The notes beneath the pieces were generated by a model, which was not told the DNA's origin, ran no database searches, and saw only the letters and a list, made by a program, of their open reading frames with translations. A stretch of DNA of 47,024 bases, taken from NCBI RefSeq assembly GCF_016464375.1, contig NZ_JADDIU010000038.1, positions 1 to 47,024 of the forward strand, written 5' to 3'. The position numbers and the translations under genes are program-made. Positions 1-7,308 of the stretch are shown here, one piece after another (within the stretch, counting starts at the first letter, position 1; every line of letters begins with the position of its first letter). Source of the stretch: Bacillus renqingensis (lineage in GTDB: Bacteria; Bacillota; Bacilli; Bacillales; Cytobacillaceae).

Positions 1-41
1 TCAGGACGGCGAAATGGAGTAGTTGGCTTATCCTTTTGCAT
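1..41 (-). CDS. N-terminal fragment of a gene running off the left edge
   Basis: On the minus strand an ATG at 41-39 opens a frame that stays open to the window edge and reads MQKDKPTTPFRRP. It is preceded by AGGTGG with a seven-base spacer, which is an acceptable ribosome site. Only 13 codons are visible, so neither the product nor the reality of the gene can be established. Bases 42-248 hold no gene that I can see. They contain three short direct repeats of the form TTTGTAGATAG or close to it, between about 178 and 230. Confidence 0.3.
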   Translation of the reverse strand, partial: MQKDKPTTPFRRP

Positions 42-248
42 GTATTTACCACCTGCTGTTCTAAAATGGGTATTGTGCCATAACTACTCTATTTTTTGAA
101 AGTGACAAATATTCATCGAACCATTTCTGCATTGAAATCCCTAATTATAACCAAAAACAGTAGATAAGCTGGAGAAATTTGTAGATAGGGGCTGATAGTT
201 TGTAGATAGAATCCCTTTTTTTGTAGAAAGGAATACCTATCGGCGGCC

Positions 249-593
249 CTACTTTTTTCCTTTTTGTTTCAGCCAATGCATGATTGCCGAAATGACCTTC
301 TCTAGATCCTTTCCGGCAGGTGTTAATTCATATTCAACCTTTTTTTGAGAGGATAAATCAACTTTCTTTACAACCAATCCTTCCCTTTCTAAGCCGCGTA
401 ATCGTTCCGTTAAAAGTCGATCAGAAATGCCAGGAATTTCATCTAAAATTTCGTGATACCTTTTTGGCCCTTTTAACAAACTAAATATAATCACACCAAC
501 CCAGCGTTTACCAATAAATTCAATCGTACTATGAAAGTCTTTGCAAATAGCGGGTGTGTTATTTTTTGGATTTGCAGGCTTATGATCATTCAT
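249..593 (-). CDS. HxlR/DUF24-family winged-helix regulator (YodB-like)
   Basis: This 114-residue protein has the compact HxlR fold: FIGKRWVGVIIFSLLKGPKRYHEI in two halves, then the recognition segment ISDRLLTERLRGLEREGLV and the beta-wing with YELTPAGKDL. A single cysteine lies just before the first helix (AICKDF, residue 17). In the relatives YodB and CatR of B. subtilis an N-terminal cysteine senses quinones and other electrophiles, so the same role is inferred here. The gene is divergent from a nitroreductase, the usual target of YodB-type repressors. Despite the family name there is no sign that it controls the HPS/PHI genes 20 kb away. The start is the ATG at 593, behind AAAGGGGG in the reverse direction. 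Confidence 0.85.
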   Translation of the reverse strand: MNDHKPANPKNNTPAICKDFHSTIEFIGKRWVGVIIFSLLKGPKRYHEILDEIPGISDRLLTERLRGLEREGLVVKKVDLSSQKKVEYELTPAGKDLEKVISAIMHWLKQKGKK

Positions 594-611
594 GTAAATC
601 CCCCTTTGAAC

Positions 612-684
612 ACTAAAATTTAGTATTGGTCCTATTTTACTAAAAATCCTTTCACTTGACGAATGAACTTACTTATAGTAAGTT
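612..684. promoter_or_regulatory. Divergent promoter region with two palindromes
   Basis: Two palindromes lie between the HxlR gene and the nitroreductase gene: ACTAAAATTTAGT at 612-624, nearest the regulator, and AACTTACTTATAGTAAGTT at 666-684, with perfect 8-base arms, nearest the nitroreductase. A -35-like TTGACG lies at 656-661. HxlR-family repressors bind such inverted repeats over the promoter, so 666-684 is the best operator candidate for the nitroreductase and 612-624 for autoregulation. The assignment is inferred from position and symmetry. Confidence 0.5.
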
Positions 685-723
685 AACATCTGTACTTATA
701 AGATCCTAGGGAGGTTGTAAACG

Positions 724-1353
724 ATGGCGACTGCAACACTGAAAAGTTTATCAGAAGTAATTAAGGAACGTCACTCTATTCGAAAATATGATCCTGACTT
801 TAAGATTTCAAGACAGGAAGTGGAAGAAATTTTAGACGAAGCGATAACGGCGCCTTCTTCAAGTAATCTCCAGCCATGGCGATTTATCGTGTTTGATAAC
901 GAGAATACGAAAAAAGAACTGCGGGCCATTGCCAACAATCAAGAACAGGTTGAAACTTCATCCGTGGTCATTGCGGTTTTAGCTGATAAGGAAATGTACC
1001 ACAATATTGAAAGAGTATATCGGAGTGCCTTTGAGGCAGGGTATATGGACGAAGCAAATATGGAACGATTGATTAAAAGCGCAAATAGCACGTACCCTCA
1101 TGCTTCAGAAGAAGTCCGAAAAAATATTGCCTTCTTTGATACCGGGCTAGTTTCCATGCAAATTATGCTGCTTGCCAAGGCAAAAGGTTATGATACAGTA
1201 CCAATGGGCGGCTTCGACAAAGTCCAATTCCGCGAACGATTCAATGTAGCGGACAGATTTGAGCCAGTTGTACTGATTTCCTTAGGAAAAGCAGCTGCAC
1301 CAGCTTTTAAAACTACAAGAATTCCTTTAAAGGAAATTATTGAATATAAATAA
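724..1353 (+). CDS. Nitroreductase family FMN oxidoreductase (YodC/MhqN-like)
   Basis: The 209-residue protein has the classic N-terminal FMN-binding motif ERHSIRKYDPDF (residues 15-26), the APSSSNLQPWRFIVF segment, and the C-terminal GYDTVPMGGFD and VVLISLGKAA elements. Such enzymes reduce quinones and nitro compounds with NAD(P)H, in the cytoplasm and usually as a homodimer. AGGGAGGT lies upstream of the ATG at 724. Its position opposite an HxlR regulator suggests induction by electrophiles. The gene ends just before a repeat element rather than a conventional terminator. Confidence 0.88.
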   Translation: MATATLKSLSEVIKERHSIRKYDPDFKISRQEVEEILDEAITAPSSSNLQPWRFIVFDNENTKKELRAIANNQEQVETSSVVIAVLADKEMYHNIERVYRSAFEAGYMDEANMERLIKSANSTYPHASEEVRKNIAFFDTGLVSMQIMLLAKAKGYDTVPMGGFDKVQFRERFNVADRFEPVVLISLGKAAAPAFKTTRIPLKEIIEYK

Positions 1354-1515
1354 GAAAAGCGCAAGCGCCCTGGTCAGCGGCGTATGGCCTGGAGCGCTCC
1401 AACTGAGATAAAGGAAACACGGTGAGCGCTAGCGAATCGATGTTGACTTATCGTAGGGCGGAGCGCGAAGGACACTAGCCGCTAGGGCGCTGGAGCTGGA
1501 CAATTCTCAAAGTCG
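1354..1515 (+). repeat. Long dispersed repeat, copy 1
   Basis: The stretch starts GAAAAGCGCAAGCGCCCTGG and ends with GCTGGAGCTGGACAATTCTC followed by AAAGTCGAA. The same two ends occur at other places in the window in either orientation (1541-1730, 31330-31455) and as shortened forms near 4227, 6692 and 22185. It holds no ORF. The two ends are partly complementary, so the RNA could fold into a long hairpin. Confidence 0.7.
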
Positions 1516-1540
1516 AATGATATTAATTCTGATACCATGA

Positions 1541-1730
1541 GAAATGCGCAAGTGCCCTGGTCAGCCTAAAGGCTAGCATAAGATGCTCCTGAATAGAAGG
1601 CGCTCTTGCCTGCCATTCAGGAGTGGCTTATGACTCGAGGGGCTAGGCGCTCCTCGAAAAAGCTATCGCTTTTCCTTCGTGCGATGCTGATGCTGCCGAA
1701 GACTTCCTTGGGGCTAGACATTTCTTAAGG
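1541..1730 (+). repeat. Long dispersed repeat, copy 2
   Basis: A second copy follows the first directly, in the same orientation. It starts GAAATGCGCAAGTGCCCTGG and ends with GGGGCTAGACATTTCTTAAG. The middle differs from copy 1 and carries its own inverted repeat, TCCTGAATAGAAGG against CCATTCAGGA. The core with GAAAAAGCTATCGCTTTTCC is also found, inverted, at 31390-31410. Two adjacent copies with shared ends and different cores suggest a family of elements of one type rather than a simple duplication. Confidence 0.7.
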
Positions 1731-1750
1731 TCTTATAAATTAGTCTTTAA

Positions 1751-1790
1751 AAAAAGGTCAGTCCCCATTGTAGGGGAACTGACCCTTTTT
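1751..1790. terminator. Bidirectional terminator between convergent genes
   Basis: AAAAAGGTCAGTCCCC pairs with GGGGAACTGACCCTTTTT across a short loop. A-tracts on the left and T-tracts on the right let it work in both directions, for the nitroreductase on the plus strand and the aminotransferase on the minus strand. The GTCAGTCCCC arm relates it to the palindrome at 4157-4187. Confidence 0.75.
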
Positions 1791-1813
1791 CTGGAAAATT
1801 TCCGATTGTCCCC

Positions 1814-2902
1814 TTAAAGAACTGTCCCTACCTCTTTTACTTTAACAGTCCATTGAAAAGGATCTTCTATTTTCCCGAGCTGGATGCCTGTAATGGTGTC
1901 ATATAGGCGCTGGGATATTTGGCCGATTTGTTGATTGTTAATGATTATCGTTTTGCCATTCCAATTTAGTTCACCAATGGGGGAGATAACTGCTGCCGTA
2001 CCGGCTCCGAATACCTCTTCCAATTCCCCGCGCTCATGGGCTGCGAACACCTCTTCAATTGAAATTCTCGCTTCTCTCACCGGTACCTTCCAATAATTTA
2101 ATAATTGAAGGACCGAATCGCGAGTAACACCTGGTAAAATACTTCCATTTAATTTTGGCGTCACAACTTCACCATTGATCTTGAAGAAAATATTCATACT
2201 GCCGACTTCTTCTACATACTTATTCTCTTTCGCATCTAACCAAAGAATTTGAGCATAGCCGTTGGCATCAGCGTTTTCTTGTGCCTTTAAGCTGGCGGCA
2301 TAATTGCCTGCCGTTTTCACATGACCAACACCGCCGACAACAGCGCGGACGTACTGCTCTTCGACTTTAATATTGACAGGACTTAATTGATTGCCGTAAT
2401 AGGCTCCTGACGGGGAGAGGATGACCAGCAGCTTATATTGGCGGGCAGGCCGTACCCCGAGATAAGCTTCCGTTGAAAAAATAAACGGACGAATGTAAAG
2501 CGATGTTCCTTCACCAACAGGCACCCATTCTTTTTCAATTAAAATTAATTGTTTGATGGCTTTTAATAAGAAATCCTCATCAATTTGCGGAATACAAAGT
2601 CTGTCGCATGAATCGTTCAATCGCTTCATGTTTTTTTCCGGACGAAAGAGTTGAATCGTTCCGTCTTGTGTCTTATAGGCCTTTAATCCTTCAAAAATCG
2701 CTTGTCCATAGTGGAAAACCATCGCTGCCGGGTCCAGTGTGAACGGTTCATGAGGAACAATTCTTGGTTCATGCCAGCCGTTGTCCACAGTATAATCCAT
2801 CACAAACATATAATCGCTGAAATACTTCCCGAAACCTAGCGAATCAGGATTAGGCTTTTGCTTTAATTTCTCTCTTTGAATAAATGTAATCTCTTGATTC
2901 AT
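1814..2902 (-). CDS. ilvE: Branched-chain amino acid aminotransferase
   Basis: A 362-residue fold-type IV PLP enzyme that interconverts Leu, Ile and Val with their 2-oxo acids. The Schiff-base lysine is K196 in GHVKTAGNYA. FHYGQAIFEGLKAY (63-76), the RPEKNMKRLNDSC segment and EVFGAGTAAVISP are family hallmarks, and the length matches B. subtilis YbgE/YwaA. The ATG is preceded by AGGTGAGGTG in the reverse direction. I see no T-box leader upstream. The last eight residues (VKEVGTVL) are encoded inside a sequence that recurs at 41846-41878, so the natural C-terminus may have been replaced by a repeat. Confidence 0.93.
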   Translation of the reverse strand: MNQEITFIQREKLKQKPNPDSLGFGKYFSDYMFVMDYTVDNGWHEPRIVPHEPFTLDPAAMVFHYGQAIFEGLKAYKTQDGTIQLFRPEKNMKRLNDSCDRLCIPQIDEDFLLKAIKQLILIEKEWVPVGEGTSLYIRPFIFSTEAYLGVRPARQYKLLVILSPSGAYYGNQLSPVNIKVEEQYVRAVVGGVGHVKTAGNYAASLKAQENADANGYAQILWLDAKENKYVEEVGSMNIFFKINGEVVTPKLNGSILPGVTRDSVLQLLNYWKVPVREARISIEEVFAAHERGELEEVFGAGTAAVISPIGELNWNGKTIIINNQQIGQISQRLYDTITGIQLGKIEDPFQWTVKVKEVGTVL

Positions 2903-3135
2903 GATTGCACCTCACCTTAAATATCAACTATATAATGAGATTACGCTAATTACAGAAAAAGCACAATAAATTGACTCTTTTTGATGGCAAGTAGAATCGC
3001 ACCTTATTTGCATTTTTTTGCCATTCGCTAAAAGGATAAAATTCCGTAAGTACCTATTGCTTTTTCTAAAGCCTGACTCCATGCAAACTATTCAAAATTA
3101 TGGTAATCTTAATATATTGAAAGGAGTGACAAGGT

Positions 3136-3978
3136 ATGAGCAAAACAATTCCAGAGATTACACTGAATGATGGCGTTACAGTCCCGGTGATTGGTTTAGG
3201 TACATATAAACTTAAGGGGATTGAAGGTGTTCGTTCGATACAAAATGCCATTGCTGCCGGTTATCGACTTATTGACACAGCTTACAATTATGAAAACGAA
3301 GGAACCGTAGGTGAAGCTGTTAGACGCAGTTCGGTTCCAAGAGAAGAATTAATCATAACTTCCAAATTACCGGGGCGTTATCAGGAGCATGAGAAAGCTG
3401 TTACTGCCATACAAGAATCCTTATTCCGGGCAAATCTAGATTATTATGATCTATACCTTATTCATTGGCCTAACCCGAAACAAGATCAATATGTGGAGGC
3501 ATGGCAAGCATTAATTGACGCTAAAAAATGGGGGCTTATTCGTTCAATAGGTGTATGTAATTTTTTACCTGAACATATTGAGCGTTTAGAAAAGGAAACG
3601 GGCGTAAAGCCAAGTATCAACCAAATAGAATTACATCCATTTTTCAATCAGGCTGAACAAAGGAAATGGCATGAAGAGAATAACATCAAGACAGAATCTT
3701 GGAGTCCATTAGCGCGAGCCAATAAAGTCTTGCAAAATGACACGATTCAAACGATTGCCGCCCATCATAATAAAACTGTTTCACAAGTTATATTGCGCTG
3801 GCATTATCAACTCGGGTCGATTGCCATTCCTAAATCTTCATCACCAGAACGACAACTTGAAAATATATCGATTTTTGACTTTTCCTTAGATAACAAGGAA
3901 ATGGATCTGATTTCCGGACTAACTGTCCCAGATGGCAGGATAAATAATCAAGACCCGGCTGTATATGAAGAATTTTAA
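3136..3978 (+). CDS. Aldo/keto reductase
   Basis: The 280-residue TIM-barrel oxidoreductase shows the full catalytic tetrad: D47 and Y52 in GYRLIDTAYNYENE, K77 in ITSKLPG, and H110 in LIHWPNP. The IPKSSSPERQLENI motif near the C-terminus binds the 2'-phosphate of NADPH in this family. It reduces aldehydes or ketones in the cytoplasm; the substrate cannot be read from sequence. GAAAGGAGTGACAAGGT precedes the ATG. It appears to be a single-gene unit with its own terminator. Confidence 0.9.
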   Translation: MSKTIPEITLNDGVTVPVIGLGTYKLKGIEGVRSIQNAIAAGYRLIDTAYNYENEGTVGEAVRRSSVPREELIITSKLPGRYQEHEKAVTAIQESLFRANLDYYDLYLIHWPNPKQDQYVEAWQALIDAKKWGLIRSIGVCNFLPEHIERLEKETGVKPSINQIELHPFFNQAEQRKWHEENNIKTESWSPLARANKVLQNDTIQTIAAHHNKTVSQVILRWHYQLGSIAIPKSSSPERQLENISIFDFSLDNKEMDLISGLTVPDGRINNQDPAVYEEF

Positions 3979-3984
3979 CCTGCA

Positions 3985-4016
3985 AAGCATGAGGAACGGT
4001 TCTCATGCTTTTCTCT
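3985..4016 (+). terminator. Intrinsic terminator of the aldo/keto reductase gene
   Basis: AAGCATGAG (3985-3993) pairs perfectly with CTCATGCTT (4002-4010) and is followed by TTCTCTTT. Confidence 0.85.
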
Positions 4017-4156
4017 TTAACTTTTTGAAGCAAAAGGGGCAGGGGTTTTGATTAGGAAATGTCGAATTATGTTAGAAAAAATTTAAAATTCCAATCCATC
4101 TCTATATCTTGGAGTAGAGGTAATTTAGCAAATTTTTTTACCTTCGTATCAATTAA

Positions 4157-4187
4157 AGGAGTCAGTCCCAGTGGGGGACTGACTCCT
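4157..4187. terminator. Palindrome, probable terminator of the cba operon
   Basis: AGGAGTCAGTCCC pairs with GGGGACTGACTCCT around AGTG. It lies downstream of the oxidase operon on the minus strand, and its GTCAGTCCC arm is shared with the terminator at 1751-1790. The T-tract on the minus strand is short (TTTAATTG), so it may equally be a member of the dispersed palindrome family. Confidence 0.55.
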
Positions 4188-4226
4188 AATGAGCGAAATC
4201 GTATTTAATATTAGAAGCAAAAAATT

Positions 4227-4276
4227 GCGACTTTGAGAAATGTCCAGCTCAAGGCGCCGGCCTTGCGCTTTTCTTA
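4227..4276 (-). repeat. Short form of the long dispersed repeat
   Basis: GACTTTGAGAAATGTCCAGC leads into a GGCGCCGGCC core and closes with TTGCGCTTTTCT. These are the two ends of the long repeat joined with almost no middle. The right end reaches the stop codon of the oxidase subunit I gene at 4274. Confidence 0.65.
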
Positions 4277-5950
4277 CCAGCTGCGAATCGGCGGCGAGCT
4301 GGGTGCATGCTGAATCATATGGATTACAGGGATGGTATAGGCGATTAATACCAGTGCGACGGTGATTCCAATCCAAACGGACCACCGTTCAAGGATCGCC
4401 GGCGGCTTTGGCTGTTCCGCGTCAACTTCACCAATTGGATAATCAACAGCACTTTCGGCCTTTGGTGCAAAGAACCATAGGTACACAATCGTTATAAGAA
4501 ATAGGACCGAACTGATAAATAGCAGGATGCTGCCGACTCCTGTAAACAAACGGTACGGTGACCATACATCGGCAATCGGATGATGATTATAGGTGGTAAA
4601 AGACGTGCGGCGTGGTTCACCGAGTACCCCGACAATATGCATGCTCGTAGACATGATTAATATCCCGATGGTCCATAACCAGCTTTGAATCAGCCCCAGT
4701 TGATTGGCAAAAGGGGTTAATTGCCGATTCCTTAAGGCGGGAACGAGCCAATAGGAAATTGCGAAAAAGGTTAAGATGACCGCTGCAGCAATTGTAATAT
4801 GAAAATGCCCGGTAATGAATAGGGTGTTGTGAACGACCTGATTCATTTGGAAGCTAGCATTGACAACCCCTCCTGCGCCGGCGGGGATAAAGATAAGCAT
4901 ACCTAGAAAGGTAGCAACAAATCTAACATCCTTCCAAGGGAGCTTTTTAAACCAGCCGAATAATCCGGTTGCCCCTTTGCTTCGACCTGCTAACTCAAAG
5001 GTAGCGATAATAGCGAATGCCGTCATCAAAGATGGAATCACCACTATCATCGTCAGAACCACTTGTAAAAACTTCCAAAAGGAAGAAACCCCTGGCTCCA
5101 TTAGCTGATGGTGGAACCCTACAGGAATCGAGTAAAGGATAAACAAGAGAAATGTTAACCTCGGCAAGGAATTGCTGAAAATTTTTCCACCGATAATCTT
5201 GGGAATGTTGACATACCAATAAATATAGGCAGGCAACAGCCAAAAGTAAACCAACGGATGACCGAAATACCAGAAAAGGGTCCGGCTTAGCTCTACATTC
5301 ACTTTATCTGTCCATCCTAATGACCAAGGAATCAATTGAAACACGACTTCGATTGCGACACCAACGGTACAAATCAGCCAAAGCACCATAGTAGCGACCG
5401 ACATAAAGGCGAATAGAGGAGACGTCTCACCAGGATGTTGCTTCCGCCATTTATAATAGTTCATAAATATGGCGACACCGCTTAACCAGCTACCAATCAC
5501 CACCAAAGCTAATCCGATATAAAAGATGGGCGAAGCCTTCATCGGGGCATAAAAGGTATAAAGGACAGAGGCATCATTCGTAATAATCATGGCTAAACCA
5601 AGTAAAGTCCCGATGACCATCATGTAAAACCCAATCCAGGCAACAAGATTAGCGGAGGGCAGTAATTTGCCGCCTAACGTTTTGGCAAGTCCTGAATAAA
5701 GGTAGCCAATAATGAAAAAGGTGGTAAAGATTAGTGCCATTGACACACCGTGGGCCGTTAATAATTGATAATATCCAATATTGCTTGGAAGGGTAATATA
5801 GCCAGTCCGCTCTAATGCCTGTACTAATCCGGCAATTGCCCCAATGAGAAAAGCAATGAAGGCAAAACCAATATGGGCTAAAATTAGCCGCCGGTCTGGG
5901 GCCTGAAAGCTCATTTTATCGGAAGAGCGGTCGCGCAATGTATTCTCCAT
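4274..5950 (-). CDS. cbaA: ba3-type cytochrome c oxidase subunit I
   Basis: A 558-residue heme-copper oxidase subunit with about 13 membrane helices. Ligands are visible: the low-spin heme His in LLTAHGVSMALIF, the CuB His with its cross-link region in GHPLVYFWLLPAYIYWY, the two CuB histidines in GFHHQLMEPG, and the pair of heme histidines in FITGHFHITIAAA. HPLVYFWLLPAY rather than HPEVY marks the B-type (ba3) group, which reduces O2 with high affinity. It is the last gene of a three-gene minus-strand operon, 16 bases after subunit II. It could accept electrons from cytochrome c; no cytochrome c gene is in the window. Confidence 0.93.
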   Translation of the reverse strand: MENTLRDRSSDKMSFQAPDRRLILAHIGFAFIAFLIGAIAGLVQALERTGYITLPSNIGYYQLLTAHGVSMALIFTTFFIIGYLYSGLAKTLGGKLLPSANLVAWIGFYMMVIGTLLGLAMIITNDASVLYTFYAPMKASPIFYIGLALVVIGSWLSGVAIFMNYYKWRKQHPGETSPLFAFMSVATMVLWLICTVGVAIEVVFQLIPWSLGWTDKVNVELSRTLFWYFGHPLVYFWLLPAYIYWYVNIPKIIGGKIFSNSLPRLTFLLFILYSIPVGFHHQLMEPGVSSFWKFLQVVLTMIVVIPSLMTAFAIIATFELAGRSKGATGLFGWFKKLPWKDVRFVATFLGMLIFIPAGAGGVVNASFQMNQVVHNTLFITGHFHITIAAAVILTFFAISYWLVPALRNRQLTPFANQLGLIQSWLWTIGILIMSTSMHIVGVLGEPRRTSFTTYNHHPIADVWSPYRLFTGVGSILLFISSVLFLITIVYLWFFAPKAESAVDYPIGEVDAEQPKPPAILERWSVWIGITVALVLIAYTIPVIHMIQHAPSSPPIRSW

Positions 5951-5966
5951 AAAATATGTTCCTCTC

Positions 5967-6446
5967 CTATACTACTTTTAATTTGCCCATCATCATTTGG
6001 TGTCCGGAACCGCAATATTCATGACAGAGCATTAAATAGTCACCAGGATGTTTAAAAGTGTAAGTAAATTCAGCGACATGTCCCGGAACTACCATGATAT
6101 TGACGTTTGTATTGGGAACGTATAATCCGTGGACAACATCTGGGCTCGTAATTTCAAAATGGATGGTAGAACCGGCCGGCACTTCGAGCTGATCCGGCAA
6201 ATAGGAAAACATTTGTGCAACCATTGTTGCCTTGTATTCATTTGGTCCCACTTGAACAAGGTTTGGTTTATTAAAAGGGGCATTTGTCCGAACTTGTTCA
6301 GGCGGTACGGTTTTCATTTGCCCCGGTGGCTGCAGACCTAATCCAACCGCTAGAACTCCGAGTATCACAAGAAAGACAACCAACGAAATGGCCCCAATCG
6401 TCAGCCAAATACGTTCGTATCGTGGTAAGTGAATATTTTTAAACAT
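5967..6446 (-). CDS. cbaB: ba3-type cytochrome c oxidase subunit II (CuA)
   Basis: The start is set at the ATG at 6446, where GGAGG lies five bases away, giving 159 residues beginning MFKNIHLPRY; a longer frame to 6503 lacks a ribosome site. A single N-terminal membrane helix (about 15-38) is followed by a cupredoxin domain outside the membrane. CuA ligands are visible: His in VVHGLYVP and the CHEYCGSGHQMM cluster. Small length and a single helix are typical of ba3 oxidases. It sits between the small subunit and subunit I. Confidence 0.93.
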   Translation of the reverse strand: MFKNIHLPRYERIWLTIGAISLVVFLVILGVLAVGLGLQPPGQMKTVPPEQVRTNAPFNKPNLVQVGPNEYKATMVAQMFSYLPDQLEVPAGSTIHFEITSPDVVHGLYVPNTNVNIMVVPGHVAEFTYTFKHPGDYLMLCHEYCGSGHQMMMGKLKVV

Positions 6447-6466
6447 CGTATCCTCCAGTCCATTCA

Positions 6467-6604
6467 TCAGCGTTTTAAATAAATAATGAAGATGACAACC
6501 CAAAACAGCAGTACAAGAATTCCAATCGCCAAAACGGAAAAAAAGGTTCCTCTTAATTCTTGATTATTTGTCGCATCAGATGTTGTTTTTCCTTGTTGTG
6601 TCAT
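6467..6604 (-). CDS. ba3-type oxidase small subunit IIa
   Basis: A 45-residue protein, MTQQGKTTSD..., with a hydrophilic N-terminus and one C-terminal membrane helix (FFSVLAIGILVLLFWVVIF). The ATG at 6604 is preceded by GAGGAGGAACAGT, so the longer upstream frame is rejected. In Thermus and bacilli a single-helix subunit IIa is the third subunit of ba3 oxidase, encoded first in the operon, as here. Its gene ends 20 bases before the subunit II start. Confidence 0.85.
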   Translation of the reverse strand: MTQQGKTTSDATNNQELRGTFFSVLAIGILVLLFWVVIFIIYLKR

Positions 6605-6691
6605 ACTGTTCCTCCTCGGGATTTTTAGGTAGAGCTGTATGCTTAAATTGGTTGGTGTTCCTCTCGTCCTAGTATCAGAATGGATATCATT

Positions 6692-6738
6692 CGACTTCGA
6701 GAAATGTCCAGCTCCAGCGCCCATCCTCTATCCATCAG
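6692..6738 (-). repeat. Truncated end of the long dispersed repeat
   Basis: ATTCGACTTCGAGAAATGTC followed by CAGCTCCAGCGCCC is the conserved end of the long repeat. The matching GCGCTTTTC end is missing; the sequence runs instead into unrelated DNA. It lies between the divergent oxidase operon and the metal-protein gene. Confidence 0.6.
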
Positions 6739-6847
6739 CATTGCCCGACAGCGGTTTATTTTATACGGTATTTCCTAAATTTTGAGGCTTGTGTTTTGCA
6801 GATAACTGGCCTAAATTCGCGGCTAATGTAACTACTTCCTTTATTAC

Positions 6848-6889
6848 TTGATGCCCATCAATTTTTCCCATCATTAACTGGTTTAAAAT
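6848..6889 (+). promoter_or_regulatory. FNR-type box and -10 element, class II promoter
   Basis: TTGATGCCCATCAA (6848-6861) is a perfect match to the classical FNR consensus TTGAT-N4-ATCAA. A -10 hexamer TAAAAT lies at 6884-6889. If its first base is -12, transcription starts near 6896 and the box is centred at -41.5, the standard position for FNR activation by direct contact with RNA polymerase. There is no good -35 hexamer, as expected for an activated promoter. It drives the CxxC protein at 6922. Confidence 0.75.
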
Positions 6890-6921
6890 GAAGGTGTAAT
6901 CAATCGAAGGAGGAAAGGAAC

Positions 6922-7143
6922 ATGACAAAAGCCGTATTTCAATTAGAACCACTGACCTGCCCATCTTGTATTAAAAAAATCGAAACGACACTAAGTAAAA
7001 CAGCAGGTGTCGAATCAGTAAAAGTATTTTTTACCTCAAGTAAAGTCAAGGTTGAATTTGATGAGTCGCTTGTTCAAGCGAGCCAACTAGAAGAAAAGAT
7101 TAAAAACCTAGGGTATCCAGTACTAGCAGCAAAGGTTTCCTAA
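6922..7143 (+). CDS. Small heavy-metal-associated (HMA) domain protein, CopZ-like
   Basis: The 73 residues form one ferredoxin-like HMA domain with the metal motif LTCPSCIKKIE (C13 and C16) and the closing GYPVLAAK strand. The motif is CPSC rather than the MxCxxC of CopZ: Leu-Thr precede the first cysteine. It probably carries Cu(I) or another soft metal in the cytoplasm. The ATPase downstream lacks an HMA domain of its own, so this protein may be its detached metal donor (inference). GAAGGAGGAAAGGAAC precedes the ATG. It has its own terminator and FNR-type promoter. Confidence 0.88.
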   Translation: MTKAVFQLEPLTCPSCIKKIETTLSKTAGVESVKVFFTSSKVKVEFDESLVQASQLEEKIKNLGYPVLAAKVS

Positions 7144-7160
7144 ACTTACGTCAATAGATA

Positions 7161-7220
7161 GAAAAAGACTTATGCCCTCGCTTGTTAGAATAATAGCGAC
7201 GAGGTTATAAGTCTTTTTTT
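7161..7220 (+). terminator. Terminator after the HMA gene
   Basis: AAAAAGACTTAT and CCTCG on the left pair with CGAGG and ATAAGTCTTTTTTT on the right, leaving an AT-rich loop. The two metal genes are thus separate transcription units in spite of their shared control sites. Confidence 0.8.
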
Positions 7221-7233
7221 AAAGGATCCTCAC

Positions 7234-7276
7234 TTGACTACCATCAATTCTTTTGAATGAAAAGTGCCTTATTATA
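7234..7276 (+). promoter_or_regulatory. Second FNR-type box and -10 element
   Basis: TTGACTACCATCAA (7234-7247) matches the FNR consensus with one mismatch in the left half-site. TATTAT at 7271-7276 is the likely -10, which places the box at about -42.5 (or -41.5 if TTATTA at 7270 is used). It precedes the P-type ATPase gene. Confidence 0.65.
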
Positions 7277-7308
7277 TGAATAAAGAATATGAATGGGAGG
7301 ATTGAAAG

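Noticed and set aside
178..230. CRISPR-like TTTGTAGATAG repeats
   Set aside because: There are only three imperfect copies of about 11 bases with irregular spacing and no cas genes; elsewhere in the window no array is present.
249..593. HxlR regulator as controller of the HPS/PHI genes
   Set aside because: HxlR controls hxlAB in B. subtilis, but here the genes are 20 kb apart, the HPS/PHI pair has a LacI-type operator, and the HxlR gene faces a nitroreductase.
2903..3120. T-box leader before ilvE
   Set aside because: Neither the AGGGTGGNACCGCG block nor a terminator/antiterminator pair is present upstream on the minus strand.
6605..6850. FNR box for the oxidase operon itself
   Set aside because: The only good box (6848) is more than 240 bases from the oxidase start and is spaced for the divergent gene; no second TTGAT-N4-ATCAA lies nearer.
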